Shown in pieces: positions 35,636-44,917 of a DNA stretch of 64,000 nt (positions are counted from its first letter, which is position 1; the number at the start of each line of letters is the position of its first letter). The position numbers were made by a program, and so were the translations under genes. Under the pieces are notes generated by a model. It saw only the letters and a list, made by a program, of their open reading frames with translations. It searched no databases and was not told the DNA's origin. This DNA is from Geothermovivens sp964644845 (GTDB taxonomy: Bacteria > Zhuqueibacterota > Zhuqueibacteria > Oleimicrobiales > Geothermoviventaceae): positions 87,823 through 151,822 of the forward strand of contig CAZXXS010000012.1 of assembly GCA_964644845.1 (NCBI GenBank). The letters run 5' to 3'.

Positions 35636-37237
35636 ATGGAAGAAGTGAAACCAGACCGCCACCGCATCCTGGTCACGGGCGAGATCCTGCCGGAAGGGCT
35701 GGCATTGCTTCAGGCTGAGCCAGACTTTCAGGTCGACGTCCGTACCGGCTTACCCCGCGCGGAATTGTTGAAGATCATCCCGGCCTACCACGCCCTGGTC
35801 ACACGCAGCGAAACCGCCATCGACCGCGAACTTCTCGACGCAGCCGAAAACCTGAAGGTCGTTGCTCGTGGCGGGGTCGGGCTCGACAACGTAGACATCG
35901 ACTACGCCAGCCAGAAGGGTGTCGCGGTGATGAACACACCGGGCGCCAACACGATTGCTGCTGTCGAGCACACAATCGGCATTCTTCTGGCGCTTTGTCG
36001 CCGGATCCCCTGGGCCCACGCCTCCGTCCGCAGCGGCGAATGGAAACGCAAAAAATTCCTCGGGACACAGTTGCAAGGCAAAACGCTCGGCATCATCGGT
36101 CTGGGCCGCATCGGAAGCCGCGTCGCTACGCGCTTGCAGGCCTTCGAGATGCAGGTCATCGCTTACGACCCGTACGTCAGCGTCGACAAAGCCGAGCAAA
36201 TTGGTGTACCGCTGGTCGAGTTCGAGGAGCTGTTGCGTCGCTCGGATGTGCTTACCATCCACGCCCCGCTGACGGACGAGACGTTCCACATGATTTCAGC
36301 CGAGGAAATTGCTCAAATGAAGGACGGCGCCCTGCTCGTGAACGCTGCGAGGGGCCCCATCGTCGACCCAGAGGCCTTGTACCAGGCACTGACGAGCGGC
36401 AAGCTTGCAGGCGCGGCAATGGACGTGTTCGAAGAAGAACCGCCCAAAGGCTGCAAACTCCTGGAACTCGACAACGTCGTAGCGACACCGCACATCGGAG
36501 CCAACACGGTTGAGGCCCAGATCAACGTGGCTGTGCAACTGGCCGAGCAGGTGATTGCTGCACTTAAACGCGACGAGTTCGAAAATTCCGTGAACATGCC
36601 CATTGCCAGTCGCGAGGAATACCAGCGTTTGCGGCCCTTCCTCGAGCTGGCCGAAAAAATTGGGAAACTGCAGGTGCAAACCGTTCCGGGACGCGTTGCC
36701 GAAGTTTCTGTGGAGTACTACGGCGACATTTCGAGGTACGTTAAGCCGCTCACGGTTGCCGTGTTGAAAGGAATTCTGGCTCCGATCTTGCGGGAGAAAG
36801 TCAACTACATCAACGCGCCGTACATCGCCGACGAGCGTCACATCCGCGTCCGGCAGACACGCTCGTTCGAGCCAGTCGACTACACGAATTTGATGCGTGT
36901 CACCGTCAAGACCGACCGTACACAGCAGACGGTGGCGGGTACCCTGTTGAGTCGAACCATTCCCCGAATTGTCGAAATCGACGGCTTCGGGTTGGACGTC
37001 GAGCCTTCCGGGCGCTTTCTGATCGTCCGGAACTACGACCGCCCCGGTGTGATCGGACGCGTGGGCACCATTCTCGGCAACGCTGGCGTCAACATCGCCG
37101 AGTGGCGTCTGGGCCGCCTCCGTCGCAACGAAGAAGCTTTAGCCGTCGTGAAGGTCGACGATCCCGTACCCAAAACCGTGATCGAGGAAATTGAACGGCT
37201 TGACGACGTGGTGCGGGTGTTGCCGTTTGAGCTTTAG
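35636..37237 (+). CDS. serA: D-3-phosphoglycerate dehydrogenase
   Basis: A 533-aa long-form SerA catalysing the first step of serine synthesis. Order: substrate domain (VTGEILPEGL, VTRSETAID), NAD domain with GLGRIGSRVATRL, the catalytic residues in NAARGPIVD (Arg), DVFEEEPP (Glu) and VATPHIGANT (His), then an intervening ASB domain and a C-terminal ACT domain (FLIVRNYDRPGVIGRVGTIL, residues about 460-533), the usual site of serine feedback. ATG 35636 is 5 nt after GAGG; an in-frame GTG at 35630 overlaps that ribosome site. A 226-nt leader separates it from the aminotransferase. Confidence 0.95.
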   Translation: MEEVKPDRHRILVTGEILPEGLALLQAEPDFQVDVRTGLPRAELLKIIPAYHALVTRSETAIDRELLDAAENLKVVARGGVGLDNVDIDYASQKGVAVMNTPGANTIAAVEHTIGILLALCRRIPWAHASVRSGEWKRKKFLGTQLQGKTLGIIGLGRIGSRVATRLQAFEMQVIAYDPYVSVDKAEQIGVPLVEFEELLRRSDVLTIHAPLTDETFHMISAEEIAQMKDGALLVNAARGPIVDPEALYQALTSGKLAGAAMDVFEEEPPKGCKLLELDNVVATPHIGANTVEAQINVAVQLAEQVIAALKRDEFENSVNMPIASREEYQRLRPFLELAEKIGKLQVQTVPGRVAEVSVEYYGDISRYVKPLTVAVLKGILAPILREKVNYINAPYIADERHIRVRQTRSFEPVDYTNLMRVTVKTDRTQQTVAGTLLSRTIPRIVEIDGFGLDVEPSGRFLIVRNYDRPGVIGRVGTILGNAGVNIAEWRLGRLRRNEEALAVVKVDDPVPKTVIEEIERLDDVVRVLPFEL

Positions 37238-37266
37238 CCTCGTTGGCACAAAACTTCGCCAAGAGG
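37238..37266 (+). terminator. Hairpin after serA
   Basis: CCTC-G-TTGGC (37238-37247) pairs with GCCAA-GAGG (37258-37266) with one bulged G, immediately after the serA stop. No T run follows, so it may be a stabilising or Rho-assisted structure. Confidence 0.35.
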
Positions 37267-37699
37267 CGCGACTCAGGCTTCGACGTCCAAACGGACCCAA
37301 CAACCACATCGTCAGGGCCTTCGCCGAGGTCCAAAGCGACAGGTACGCCTTTTTGCGTTTTCTTTCGTATTTGGATCGTCTGGTGAGAAGACAGGCACAC
37401 GAAACACACAGCAGACGAACGGACGACGTAGACACAGCGGGCCAGAATCCCCACGCAAAGCGCTCGGCGACGAGAGGACGTCAACGCTCGCAGGTCACAA
37501 GCCAACCGATTGCGGCCCCCGGATTCGTCGCCGTCTTTGCCGTCCTCAACATGCCAAACACCTCCTCAGTACGAGGCCGGCGCCGCGATCCGTCGAAGCC
37601 ACTGCTTCAGTGAAGAGCCTTCCCGGTCGGGCCAGTGGCCAACCGTGTCGCACGGACCCGGAGCCTCCAGCGTTACGGGTCCCTCTTCGTTGTGTCGCC
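37267..37699. other. Intergenic region between convergent serA and rnr
   Basis: About 430 nt between two 3' ends. Short frames on both strands translate into Arg/Ser-rich, non-protein-like sequence. I see no tRNA, repeat array or clear terminator apart from the hairpin bordering serA. Confidence 0.4.
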
Positions 37700-39907
37700 T
37701 TACCGACGGCGGTGCCGCTTCTTTCCTCTTGTCTTGGCTTTTTCTTTTGGCCGCGCCTTGCCGGCTCCTTTTTCCTCTTCATCCACCAGCTTGAAGTCGA
37801 GCAACCTCTGATTCTTGTCAGCGCGAGTCACTTCCACTTTCACCTTGTCCCCCAGCCGGAAAACACGACCGGAGCGTTCTCCGATCAGGGCAAAACGATC
37901 GGGGTCGAAGGAAAAGTAGTCGTCGCCCATTTCGCTGACGTGCACGAGTCCGTCAACAAGGAACTGCGGCAGTTCCACAAACATTCCGAAAGGCACAACC
38001 CTGGCGATCACTCCTTCGAACACCTCACCAACATGTTGCTCCATGTACTCCACCTGTTTGAGCTTTACGGACTCCCGCTCCGCCTCCATCGCGACGATCT
38101 CGCGACGCGTCGCCAGTTCACAGGTTTCCTCAAGGTTGCCGACAGAAACCGCGCCGCCGTGTCGAGCGTAGCGTTTCAACAAGCGATGAACCATCAAATC
38201 CGGGTAGCGGCGGATCGGAGACGTGAAGTGCGTGTAGTAACGGTACGCCAGACCGAAGTGCCCCACGTTCTCCGTGCTGTACCGCGCTTTCATCATGGCT
38301 CGGATCATGGCATCTTGAACAATGACCCCGATTTCCTCGTCTGCAACCTGTTCCACCAGCCGCTGAAAGTAGCGCGGACGAATCTGCGTCGGTGGAGCCG
38401 CCTCGACGCCAAAGGCTCGCAACAGTTGCAGAAACGCCGTCATCTTCTCTTCACTGGGCTTTTCGTGAACGCGGTAAACAAACGGGAACGCCGTCCCCGT
38501 TTTGCGCGCCAGGTTGACACCTACGTGCCTCGCCACCGTCTCGTTCGCCAGCAACATGAACTCCTCAATCAAACGGTGACTGTCAAGCCGCTTTTTCCTC
38601 CGAATCGTAACTGGGACTCCCTCAGCGTCCAGCTCGATTTCCACTTCAGCCGTGTCGAAATCGATCCCGCCGCGTCGGTGCCGCTTACTGATCAAAGCCC
38701 GACTCAAAGCGTGCATCCTCCGCAGCACAGCTCCGTGTTCGTCTTCACGCCTGCCATCCAGAATGTCCTGCACCTCTTCGTACGTGTACCGGCGGTCGCT
38801 TCGGATCACCGACTCACGGATCTCGTAGTTCACCAGGTCGCCTTTCTCGGTGACCTCCATCAGCACCGAGAACGCCAGTCGGTCTTCCTCCGGCCGCAGG
38901 CTGCAGAGCTGGTTCGACAGGCGCTCCGGCAGCATCGGGATCACCCGGTCCACCAGATACACCGATGTGCCGCGTTTTCGGGCCTCGCGATCGATGGCGC
39001 TCCCCTCTTTCACGTAGAAGCTTACGTCGGCGATGTGCACACCCAGGCGGAGGTTCCCGTTCTCGAGCTCCTCCAGCGACACCGCGTCATCGAAGTCCTT
39101 GGCCTCCGCCGGGTCGATGGTGAACATCTCCAGTTCCCGAAGATCGAGTCGACGCGACAGCTCTGCTTCAGGAATGCGTTCGGGCAGGCGCTCGGCCTCT
39201 TTCTCAACCGACGCGGGAAACTCCAGCGGTAGGTCAAAGGAGTACGCGACACTCGCTACGTCTACGCCAGGTTCGTCGGGGAAGCCAAGTACCCGCACAA
39301 CCTTGCCGATCGGGTTCGCCTGTTCGTGCTCCCACTCTGTGATCTGCACAACGACCTTTTGCCCAGAAACAGCACCCATGCTGTCCAGATCGTCTACTAA
39401 AATGTCCCACTGAATCTTTACCTCGTCGGGCACGACAAAGCCAAACCGCTTGCCTCGGCGGTACGTGCCCACGATGTTCTCCCGCGCGCGCTCCACGACC
39501 TCAACGATCTTTCCCTCCGGACTGTCTCCTTTGCGCGTCGCGAACAGGCGAACACGCACCCGGTCCTGGTGAAAAGCCGTCCCCATGTTTCGCTGGCTCA
39601 CGAACACTTCGGTCCCGTCGTCCGCAATCACAAAGCCGTAGCCTTGCGTCTTCACGTGCAGACGTCCCACAATTTCTGCCGAGGGGGCCCTCTTCGAATA
39701 CTTCGCGTGTCTCCCTTTGCGGATTTCCCCTTCGTCTGCCATCTCCTTGAGCAAATTGCGAAACCGCACGTAACTTGCCTGCGGAATCCCCAGTGCACGC
39801 GCCAGCTCTTTAGCCTTGTAGCCGTGTCCCCGGTGCTGTTCCAGAAAATCCAGGATTTGATTCTTTACTGCTCTTACATCCATTTTTCTTCGTGTCGACT
39901 TGCTCAT
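37700..39907 (-). CDS. rnr: Ribonuclease R
   Basis: A 735-aa 3'-5' exoribonuclease of the RNB family. An N-terminal winged-helix-like segment (KNQILDFLEQHRGHGYKAKEL) leads to cold-shock domains (VKTQGYGFVIAD), the RNB catalytic domain with FTIDPAEAKDFDDAVSL (metal Asp cluster, residues about 262-280), HFTSPIRRYPDLMVHR, and a C-terminal S1 domain (VFEGVIARVVPFGMFVELP) with a basic tail (KEKAKTRGKKRHRRR). It degrades structured RNA and works with tmRNA in quality control; ssrA is in the same window. Confidence 0.95.
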   Translation of the reverse strand: MSKSTRRKMDVRAVKNQILDFLEQHRGHGYKAKELARALGIPQASYVRFRNLLKEMADEGEIRKGRHAKYSKRAPSAEIVGRLHVKTQGYGFVIADDGTEVFVSQRNMGTAFHQDRVRVRLFATRKGDSPEGKIVEVVERARENIVGTYRRGKRFGFVVPDEVKIQWDILVDDLDSMGAVSGQKVVVQITEWEHEQANPIGKVVRVLGFPDEPGVDVASVAYSFDLPLEFPASVEKEAERLPERIPEAELSRRLDLRELEMFTIDPAEAKDFDDAVSLEELENGNLRLGVHIADVSFYVKEGSAIDREARKRGTSVYLVDRVIPMLPERLSNQLCSLRPEEDRLAFSVLMEVTEKGDLVNYEIRESVIRSDRRYTYEEVQDILDGRREDEHGAVLRRMHALSRALISKRHRRGGIDFDTAEVEIELDAEGVPVTIRRKKRLDSHRLIEEFMLLANETVARHVGVNLARKTGTAFPFVYRVHEKPSEEKMTAFLQLLRAFGVEAAPPTQIRPRYFQRLVEQVADEEIGVIVQDAMIRAMMKARYSTENVGHFGLAYRYYTHFTSPIRRYPDLMVHRLLKRYARHGGAVSVGNLEETCELATRREIVAMEAERESVKLKQVEYMEQHVGEVFEGVIARVVPFGMFVELPQFLVDGLVHVSEMGDDYFSFDPDRFALIGERSGRVFRLGDKVKVEVTRADKNQRLLDFKLVDEEEKGAGKARPKEKAKTRGKKRHRRR

Positions 39908-39989
39908 TCCGTCACTTTCTCTCTTCGTTCACCGGAAAAAACGGTGCAACTTGTTTGAACATCCAATTTTTCGGACAGCCTCCTAACCC

Positions 39990-40028
39990 ACAAAAACAAA
40001 GCGGTGGGAAAAAGAAAGTCCCACCGCT
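39990..40028 (-). terminator. Intrinsic terminator of the lipoprotein/five-Cys operon
   Basis: On the minus strand AGCGGTGGGA pairs perfectly with TCCCACCGCT (40028-40019 with 40009-40000) around a T-rich loop, followed by TTGTTTTTG. This 10-bp GC-rich stem with T tract is a textbook terminator. Confidence 0.88.
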
Positions 40029-40106
40029 CGAGATTCTCTCACTTAGGACTCCACCCCAACACACGTTACCAACGCACAGCCTCTACCCCAAGTTCCCCCT
40101 GCAGGA

Positions 40107-40313
40107 TTACTCTGGAGACGCGCCCGCCGAATCCCCGGTCGCCGGAACCGAACTCTTTGTGTAACCAAATCGGCAAACGTCGTACTTCCCAACGTTCGCT
40201 CCGTCAACGGTGCAAATCAGTCCCCCAAACTTGTAGCACTGTTCGTCGGGATCAGGAAAACGCGCCAGCGGGCAAGCGATGCACCGCAGCGGGCTTTCGG
40301 CCGCTGCACTCAT
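40107..40313 (-). CDS. Small five-cysteine protein, unknown function
   Basis: 68 aa, starting at ATG 40313, which overlaps the stop of the lipoprotein gene (TGATG) and follows AAGAAG. Cysteines fall in RCIAC, EQCYKFGGLIC and YDVCRFGY (five in all), spaced as if to bind zinc or an iron-sulfur cluster. The RFPDPDEQCY and DGANVGKYDVC stretches look structured rather than random, and the tail is low complexity. I do not recognise a family. Translational coupling and the terminator 79 nt downstream argue that it is a real gene. Confidence 0.65.
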   Translation of the reverse strand: MSAAAESPLRCIACPLARFPDPDEQCYKFGGLICTVDGANVGKYDVCRFGYTKSSVPATGDSAGASPE

Positions 40314-40978
40314 CACTTCTTCCCAAGCGCTTGCTTGAGAACCTGTACCCACGCACTCTGCGGGTACTTTTGGATGAAATACTCCTCCACCGGTCCCAGG
40401 TTCAGTTTCTCACCCGTGATCACCTGGTAATTCACCAACCGGGGAAGCCGCACGTGGTCCACATGACCCGTACTGCGCGTGGTCTGATCGATCACGAAGT
40501 GGTTGTAGCCCAGATTAATCACGCGGCCCTTCGGCTCAACCGGAAAATACGAGCCGTCAAAGATTACCGTTTCCTTGCGGTCAATGACGTAGGTGCTCCC
40601 GGCGTAGCGAAGCGAGTTCGTGATCGTGAGCAACGTTCCCTGGTTTGTGGAGAACCGAATTCCTTTGATTGCGTAATTGCCAACCGGAACATTGGTCAAG
40701 AAAAAGTATCCCTGGTCATCGGTCGTTGCCCAGTAGCCGTGGATTTTCTTCTTGCCATTTTCCGTCGTTTGGCCGATCACTGCCACATCGATGTTCGCCC
40801 GGTAAAGCTCGGGGCGCTCCTCGAAGTAGCGGCTTTCGACAAGCACATTCCCGATGACGATTCCTGTTTGATCCGACGTCGGTTCTTCAAACACGTTCAT
40901 CTTCGCCGCACCGGCGCAGCCGAGAATGAACGCCGCAACCAGCACGCCAACAACCAGCTCTCCAAACCAACGCTTCAT
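40313..40978 (-). CDS. Hypothetical lipoprotein with carboxypeptidase-regulatory-like beta domain
   Basis: 221 aa. A lipoprotein signal (VVGVLVAAFILGCAG, lipobox ILGC) is followed by a beta-sandwich-like region: IVIGNVLVESRYFEERPEL, then GYWATTDDQGYFFLTNVPVGNYAIKGI, the typical pattern of CarboxypepD-regulatory/transthyretin-like domains. The C terminus ends in a helix (PQSAWVQVLKQALGKK). GGAGGAGGCTGCG precedes ATG 40978, a strong ribosome site. Coupled to the five-cysteine protein. Localisation is likely periplasm or outer membrane; function unknown. Confidence 0.8.
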   Translation of the reverse strand: MKRWFGELVVGVLVAAFILGCAGAAKMNVFEEPTSDQTGIVIGNVLVESRYFEERPELYRANIDVAVIGQTTENGKKKIHGYWATTDDQGYFFLTNVPVGNYAIKGIRFSTNQGTLLTITNSLRYAGSTYVIDRKETVIFDGSYFPVEPKGRVINLGYNHFVIDQTTRSTGHVDHVRLPRLVNYQVITGEKLNLGPVEEYFIQKYPQSAWVQVLKQALGKK

Positions 40979-41228
40979 CGCAGCCTCCTCCTTAACCTTT
41001 GGGAAAAAACCAAACGCGCGCTCCCCCGGCCTCCCTCTTTGCTTACCCTCCGCCGCTTATTTGCCGGCAGTTCAGCTTCCAGTGACCAAAACGTCAACAC
41101 CCACCCAACCCTGCCTCATCCTAACCGCGTTGTGCTCCGGGGCATCGCCTTACTGACCTCAGTGCCCGCTCTTCTCGACGAAAGATCGTTTGGCTGCCGC
41201 GCGAACAACTCGCCAGGAAGCGAACAAC

Positions 41229-42623
41229 TCACTTCACCTCGGCAATGGCCTTTTCCAGGGGCACCACGTTGACCGACTCGTACTGCTTCAGTTCGTCGAG
41301 AAAAACCCTCGCGATTTCCTTCAGCCTTTCCGGGGTCTTGGCCTCGAACCGCAGCACGAGCACCGGCTGGGTGTTCGAAGCGCGAACAAGACCCCAACCG
41401 TCGCCAAACTGCACACGTGCCCCATCAACGTCAATGACCTCGTACTCCTTTTTGAAGCGGCGCACAATGTTCGCGACCACGTCGAACTTCTTTTCATCCG
41501 GACAATCCACTCGGATCTCCGGGGTGGAAACAAAGGCCGGAATCTCAGCAACGAGCTCCGAAAGCGTCTTGCCCGAGTTCGCCAGTAACTCGGCCAGTCG
41601 CAACGAGGCGTAAATCGCGTCGTCGTAGCCGAAGTAATCGTCAGCAAAGAACATGTGTCCCGACATCTCACCAGCGAACGGCGCTTCCAGCTCCCGCATT
41701 TTCGCCTTCAAGAGGGAATGCCCGGTTTTCCACATCACAGGTTCACCACCGTGCTGACGGATGAAATCCGGGAGCGCCTGGCTGCACTTCACGTCAAACA
41801 CGATCTTGGCTCCAGGGCGCTTTTTCAGGATCTCTCGGCTGTACAGCGCCAGAAGGCGATCGGCGAAGATCATTTGCCCTCTTTCGTCGATCGCGCCGAT
41901 TCGGTCTGCGTCGCCGTCGTAGCCGATGCCAAGGTCAGCCCCTTCTTCCACCACGCGGCGGCGCAAATCAATGATAAACTCGGGAACAGTTGGGTCTGGC
42001 AGGTGATTCGGGAAGTTTCCGTCTGGCTCGCAGTACAGGCAGATGACCTCGTGCCCGTAGCGCCGGAAGAGTTCAGGGGCGATCGCACCCGCCGTGCCGT
42101 TTCCTGCGTCCATCACAATCTTGAGCTTGCGGTCGAAGTGGAACTTGCTACCCAAAAGATCCAGGTAGGCTGGCACAGGATCCCGCTGCTCGACCTGACC
42201 CTGTCCCGACTCAAAATCCTCGGTTTCGATTAGCTTTCGCAACTGCTGAATGTCTTCTCCGTAAATGGACGTTACCCCGATGTTCATTTTGAAACCGTTG
42301 TACTCGATGGGGTTGTGACTACCGGTAATCATCACACCGCCGTCCGTTTTGAAGTGGACGATCGAGAAGTACAGCACCGGGGTAGGCACCACGCCAACAT
42401 CGATCACGTCAACCCCGGTCGCCGTCAGCCCACGCACCAGGGCATCACGAAGCCGCGGGCCTGACAACCGCACGTCGCGGCCAACTGCAGCTGTCCGCAT
42501 GCCTCTTCGGCGGAGGTAGGTACCAAAAGCTTTGCCCAACGCCTCAACGACATCGTCGGTAAGATCACGGTCCGCAATGCCTCTTACGTCGTACTGACGG
42601 AAAATATTCGGATTCACGTTCAT
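41229..42623 (-). CDS. Phosphomannomutase/phosphoglucomutase
   Basis: A 464-aa alpha-D-phosphohexomutase with the four-domain layout. The phosphoserine loop is ITGSHNPIEYNG (Ser about 102), the metal-binding loop GYDGDADRIGAID, the sugar-binding GEMSGHMFFAD and the C-terminal phosphate-binding RASNTQPVLVLRFEA. GEMSGH is typical of dual PMM/PGM (AlgC-type) enzymes, which supply mannose-1-P or glucose-1-P for nucleotide sugars, so it may support the polysaccharide locus. GGAGGGGAAAG immediately precedes the ATG. Confidence 0.92.
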   Translation of the reverse strand: MNVNPNIFRQYDVRGIADRDLTDDVVEALGKAFGTYLRRRGMRTAAVGRDVRLSGPRLRDALVRGLTATGVDVIDVGVVPTPVLYFSIVHFKTDGGVMITGSHNPIEYNGFKMNIGVTSIYGEDIQQLRKLIETEDFESGQGQVEQRDPVPAYLDLLGSKFHFDRKLKIVMDAGNGTAGAIAPELFRRYGHEVICLYCEPDGNFPNHLPDPTVPEFIIDLRRRVVEEGADLGIGYDGDADRIGAIDERGQMIFADRLLALYSREILKKRPGAKIVFDVKCSQALPDFIRQHGGEPVMWKTGHSLLKAKMRELEAPFAGEMSGHMFFADDYFGYDDAIYASLRLAELLANSGKTLSELVAEIPAFVSTPEIRVDCPDEKKFDVVANIVRRFKKEYEVIDVDGARVQFGDGWGLVRASNTQPVLVLRFEAKTPERLKEIARVFLDELKQYESVNVVPLEKAIAEVK

Positions 42624-42672
42624 CTTTCCCCTCCATCCTCGTCTGTTCGTTCCCGTTCCACCCTCATGGCAG

Positions 42673-43566
42673 TCAAACCCGACCGATCACTACGCGATCT
42701 TTCCCAGCCAGGTCCTGGTAAGTTGCGAGCTCCTGCAAACCAGATGCTTCGAAAATCGCTCGTACGTTTGTGGCCTGATCGTCCCCAATCTCGACAGCCA
42801 ACCAGCCTCCTTTCTTCAACAGTCCCCGAGCAATCGCTGCAAGTCGCCGGTAGAAATGCAGGCCATCTGGCCCAGCGACAAGCGCAAGACGCGGTTCGTA
42901 CCGGGAAATCTCCGGCTGCAGCGCAGACCATTCCTCCGGTCGAACGTAAGGTGGGTTCGAAACCACCAGGTCAAACCCGCGCCCTACTCTCTCCACGAAT
43001 TCCCCAGAAAAAACGTCCGCCTCGAGGAAACGGATCCGGTTGGCCAAGTCCAAAGCCTGGGCATTCTCCACGGCCAAGGCCAGGGCTTCCCGAGAAAGAT
43101 CGACCGCAACGAACTCGGCCTCCGGCCATGCTTCAGCCAACGCCAGCACGATGTTGCCCGAGCCCGTGCCCACATCCAACACACGTGCGGGCCTTCGCCC
43201 CGCGAACAGATCCAGGCAACGGTCCACCAACTGCTCGGTTTCGGGCCTGGGGATCAAAGCCCGGTGATCGACCTTGAGGTGAATGCCGTGAAAGTCGCAT
43301 TCGCCCAGCACGTACTGCAGGGGCTCGCGAGCCAGACGACGTTTCAACAAAACCTTGAAGGAACCAAGTTCCTCCGGGGTGAGGGGTCGGTCGAATTGCA
43401 GGTACAGGCCGACCCGATCGCAGTTCAGGACGTGAGCCAGCAGGCGTTCAACCTGAAGCCTGGCATCCTCAAACCCCTTTTCCTCCAGGTAACCAGTCGT
43501 CCACCGAATCAACTCGACGACAGTCCAAATGCGGCTCTTTTGAGCCTTAGCGCTTTCGGCAGTCAT
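42673..43566 (-). CDS. prmC: Release-factor glutamine N5-methyltransferase
   Basis: A 297-aa HemK-family methyltransferase. The N-terminal helical domain (YLEEKGFEDARLQVERLLAHVL) binds the release factor; the SAM site is VLDVGTGSGNIVLALAEAWP and the catalytic motif VSNPPYVRPEEW. It methylates the GGQ glutamine of the class I release factor. ATG 43566 overlaps the prfA stop (ATGA), so enzyme and substrate are translationally coupled. Confidence 0.95.
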   Translation of the reverse strand: MTAESAKAQKSRIWTVVELIRWTTGYLEEKGFEDARLQVERLLAHVLNCDRVGLYLQFDRPLTPEELGSFKVLLKRRLAREPLQYVLGECDFHGIHLKVDHRALIPRPETEQLVDRCLDLFAGRRPARVLDVGTGSGNIVLALAEAWPEAEFVAVDLSREALALAVENAQALDLANRIRFLEADVFSGEFVERVGRGFDLVVSNPPYVRPEEWSALQPEISRYEPRLALVAGPDGLHFYRRLAAIARGLLKKGGWLAVEIGDDQATNVRAIFEASGLQELATYQDLAGKDRVVIGRV

Positions 43567-44642
43567 CCGAGTTGCTTGAGTTTCTCCGCCTGGTCCGCAA
43601 TTCGAAGCTGTTCAATCAATTCGTCGAGTTCACCGTCGAGGATCTGTTCCAGGCGGTAGAGAGTCAGACCGATTCGGTGGTCCGTAACGCGGTTCTGCGG
43701 GAAGTTGAAGGTGCGGATCTTGGCGCTGCGGTCACCCGTGCTGATCATCGAACGTCGGGTTGCCGTCTCTTTTGCCCGTTCTTCCTCCAGGGCCTTCTCG
43801 TACAAGCGGGCTCTCAAAACCTGAAGCGCTTTTGCCTTGTTTTTGTGCTGGCTTTTCTCATCCTGGCATGTGACCACGATTCCCGTTGGAATGTGCGTAA
43901 TCCGGACCGCGGAATCCGTGGTGTTCACGCTTTGCCCGCCCGGACCCGAACTGCGAAACACGTCGATGCGCAGATCTTTCGGATCGATGTGCACGTCCAC
44001 CTCGTCGGCTTCAGGCAGGACAGCCACGGAGGCCGCCGACGTGTGAATTCGGCCGCTTGCCTCCGTCACCGGGACCCGTTGCACCCTGTGGACACCACTT
44101 TCGTACTTGAGCGTGCCGTAGGCGCCCTTGCCCTTTACGAGGAAAATGATTTCTTTGAACCCACCGATGTCCTGCGGGTGCGAGCTCATGACCTCGATTT
44201 TCCATCCCTTCCGTTCGGCGTAACGCGAGTACATGCGAAACAGATCGCCCGCAAACAGACCTGCCTCGTCGCCGCCGGTCCCAGCCCGGATCTCGACGAT
44301 CGCGTTTTTCGCGTCCTGCTCATCCTTCGGAATCAGCAACAACTTGAGCTGGTTCACCAGCTCGTCGAGTTTTGTCTTCAAATCCTCGACTTCCGCTTCA
44401 GCCAACTCTTTGAGCTCCTGGTCATCCTCCTCTCGGAGGATTCGTTCGACCCCTTCCAGTTCCTCACGCGTCTGCTTGTACTCTGTGTAGGTCGTAACGA
44501 TTGGCTCCAGCTCGTGCTGTTCCTGTGCCAGCTTGCGAAGCTTCTCAGGGTCACTCGTCACGGCGGGATCCGAAAGTTTCCGCGTGATTTCCTGGTAGCG
44601 TTCAACGATCTCGTCGAGTTTTTCGAAAAGTGCTTCAGCCAT
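43563..44642 (-). CDS. prfA: Peptide chain release factor 1
   Basis: A 359-aa class I release factor recognising UAA and UAG. The codon-reading PxT motif is PVT within RVPVTEASGRIHTS, identifying it as RF1 rather than RF2 (which has SPF), and the catalytic GGQ lies in RSSGPGGQSVNTTDSAVR. The long N-terminal coiled-coil and C-terminal RLEQILDGELDELIEQL are standard. It is followed by prmC and preceded by the DUF1385 gene and rpmE, a gene order seen in several bacterial phyla. Confidence 0.96.
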   Translation of the reverse strand: MAEALFEKLDEIVERYQEITRKLSDPAVTSDPEKLRKLAQEQHELEPIVTTYTEYKQTREELEGVERILREEDDQELKELAEAEVEDLKTKLDELVNQLKLLLIPKDEQDAKNAIVEIRAGTGGDEAGLFAGDLFRMYSRYAERKGWKIEVMSSHPQDIGGFKEIIFLVKGKGAYGTLKYESGVHRVQRVPVTEASGRIHTSAASVAVLPEADEVDVHIDPKDLRIDVFRSSGPGGQSVNTTDSAVRITHIPTGIVVTCQDEKSQHKNKAKALQVLRARLYEKALEEERAKETATRRSMISTGDRSAKIRTFNFPQNRVTDHRIGLTLYRLEQILDGELDELIEQLRIADQAEKLKQLG

Positions 44643-44917
44643 GTTCGTCCGAAGAAATCTAATTGTTTGAGAAACTCACCTCAAAAGTGCCGCGCGCACG
44701 CAGCAAAAGAACTGGTGAGCAAAACCAGCAGTCGTTTCGACTTGTCCCCGAGTTCCCCTCGAGCGGCCTTTTACCCCATCACCCTGGGAGGCTCTCAGCG
44801 TTGCTTTGTCAAACAGACGCAATCGCTCGTTGGCACGCGGGGCTCCGTCCGGTCACGAATGCAAACGGGACCTGCCGGCTCTCCGATGACGCGCAAGCCA
44901 GTTGCCTCTTCCCGGCT

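Noticed and set aside
37244..37260. TGGCAC...TTCGC resembling a sigma-54 -24/-12 element just after serA
   Set aside because: The -12 box does not match, it lies within a hairpin after a stop codon, and no gene follows on that strand.
37610..39232. A 540-codon plus-strand frame opposite RNase R
   Set aside because: No recognisable protein character; RNase R on the other strand has all catalytic motifs.
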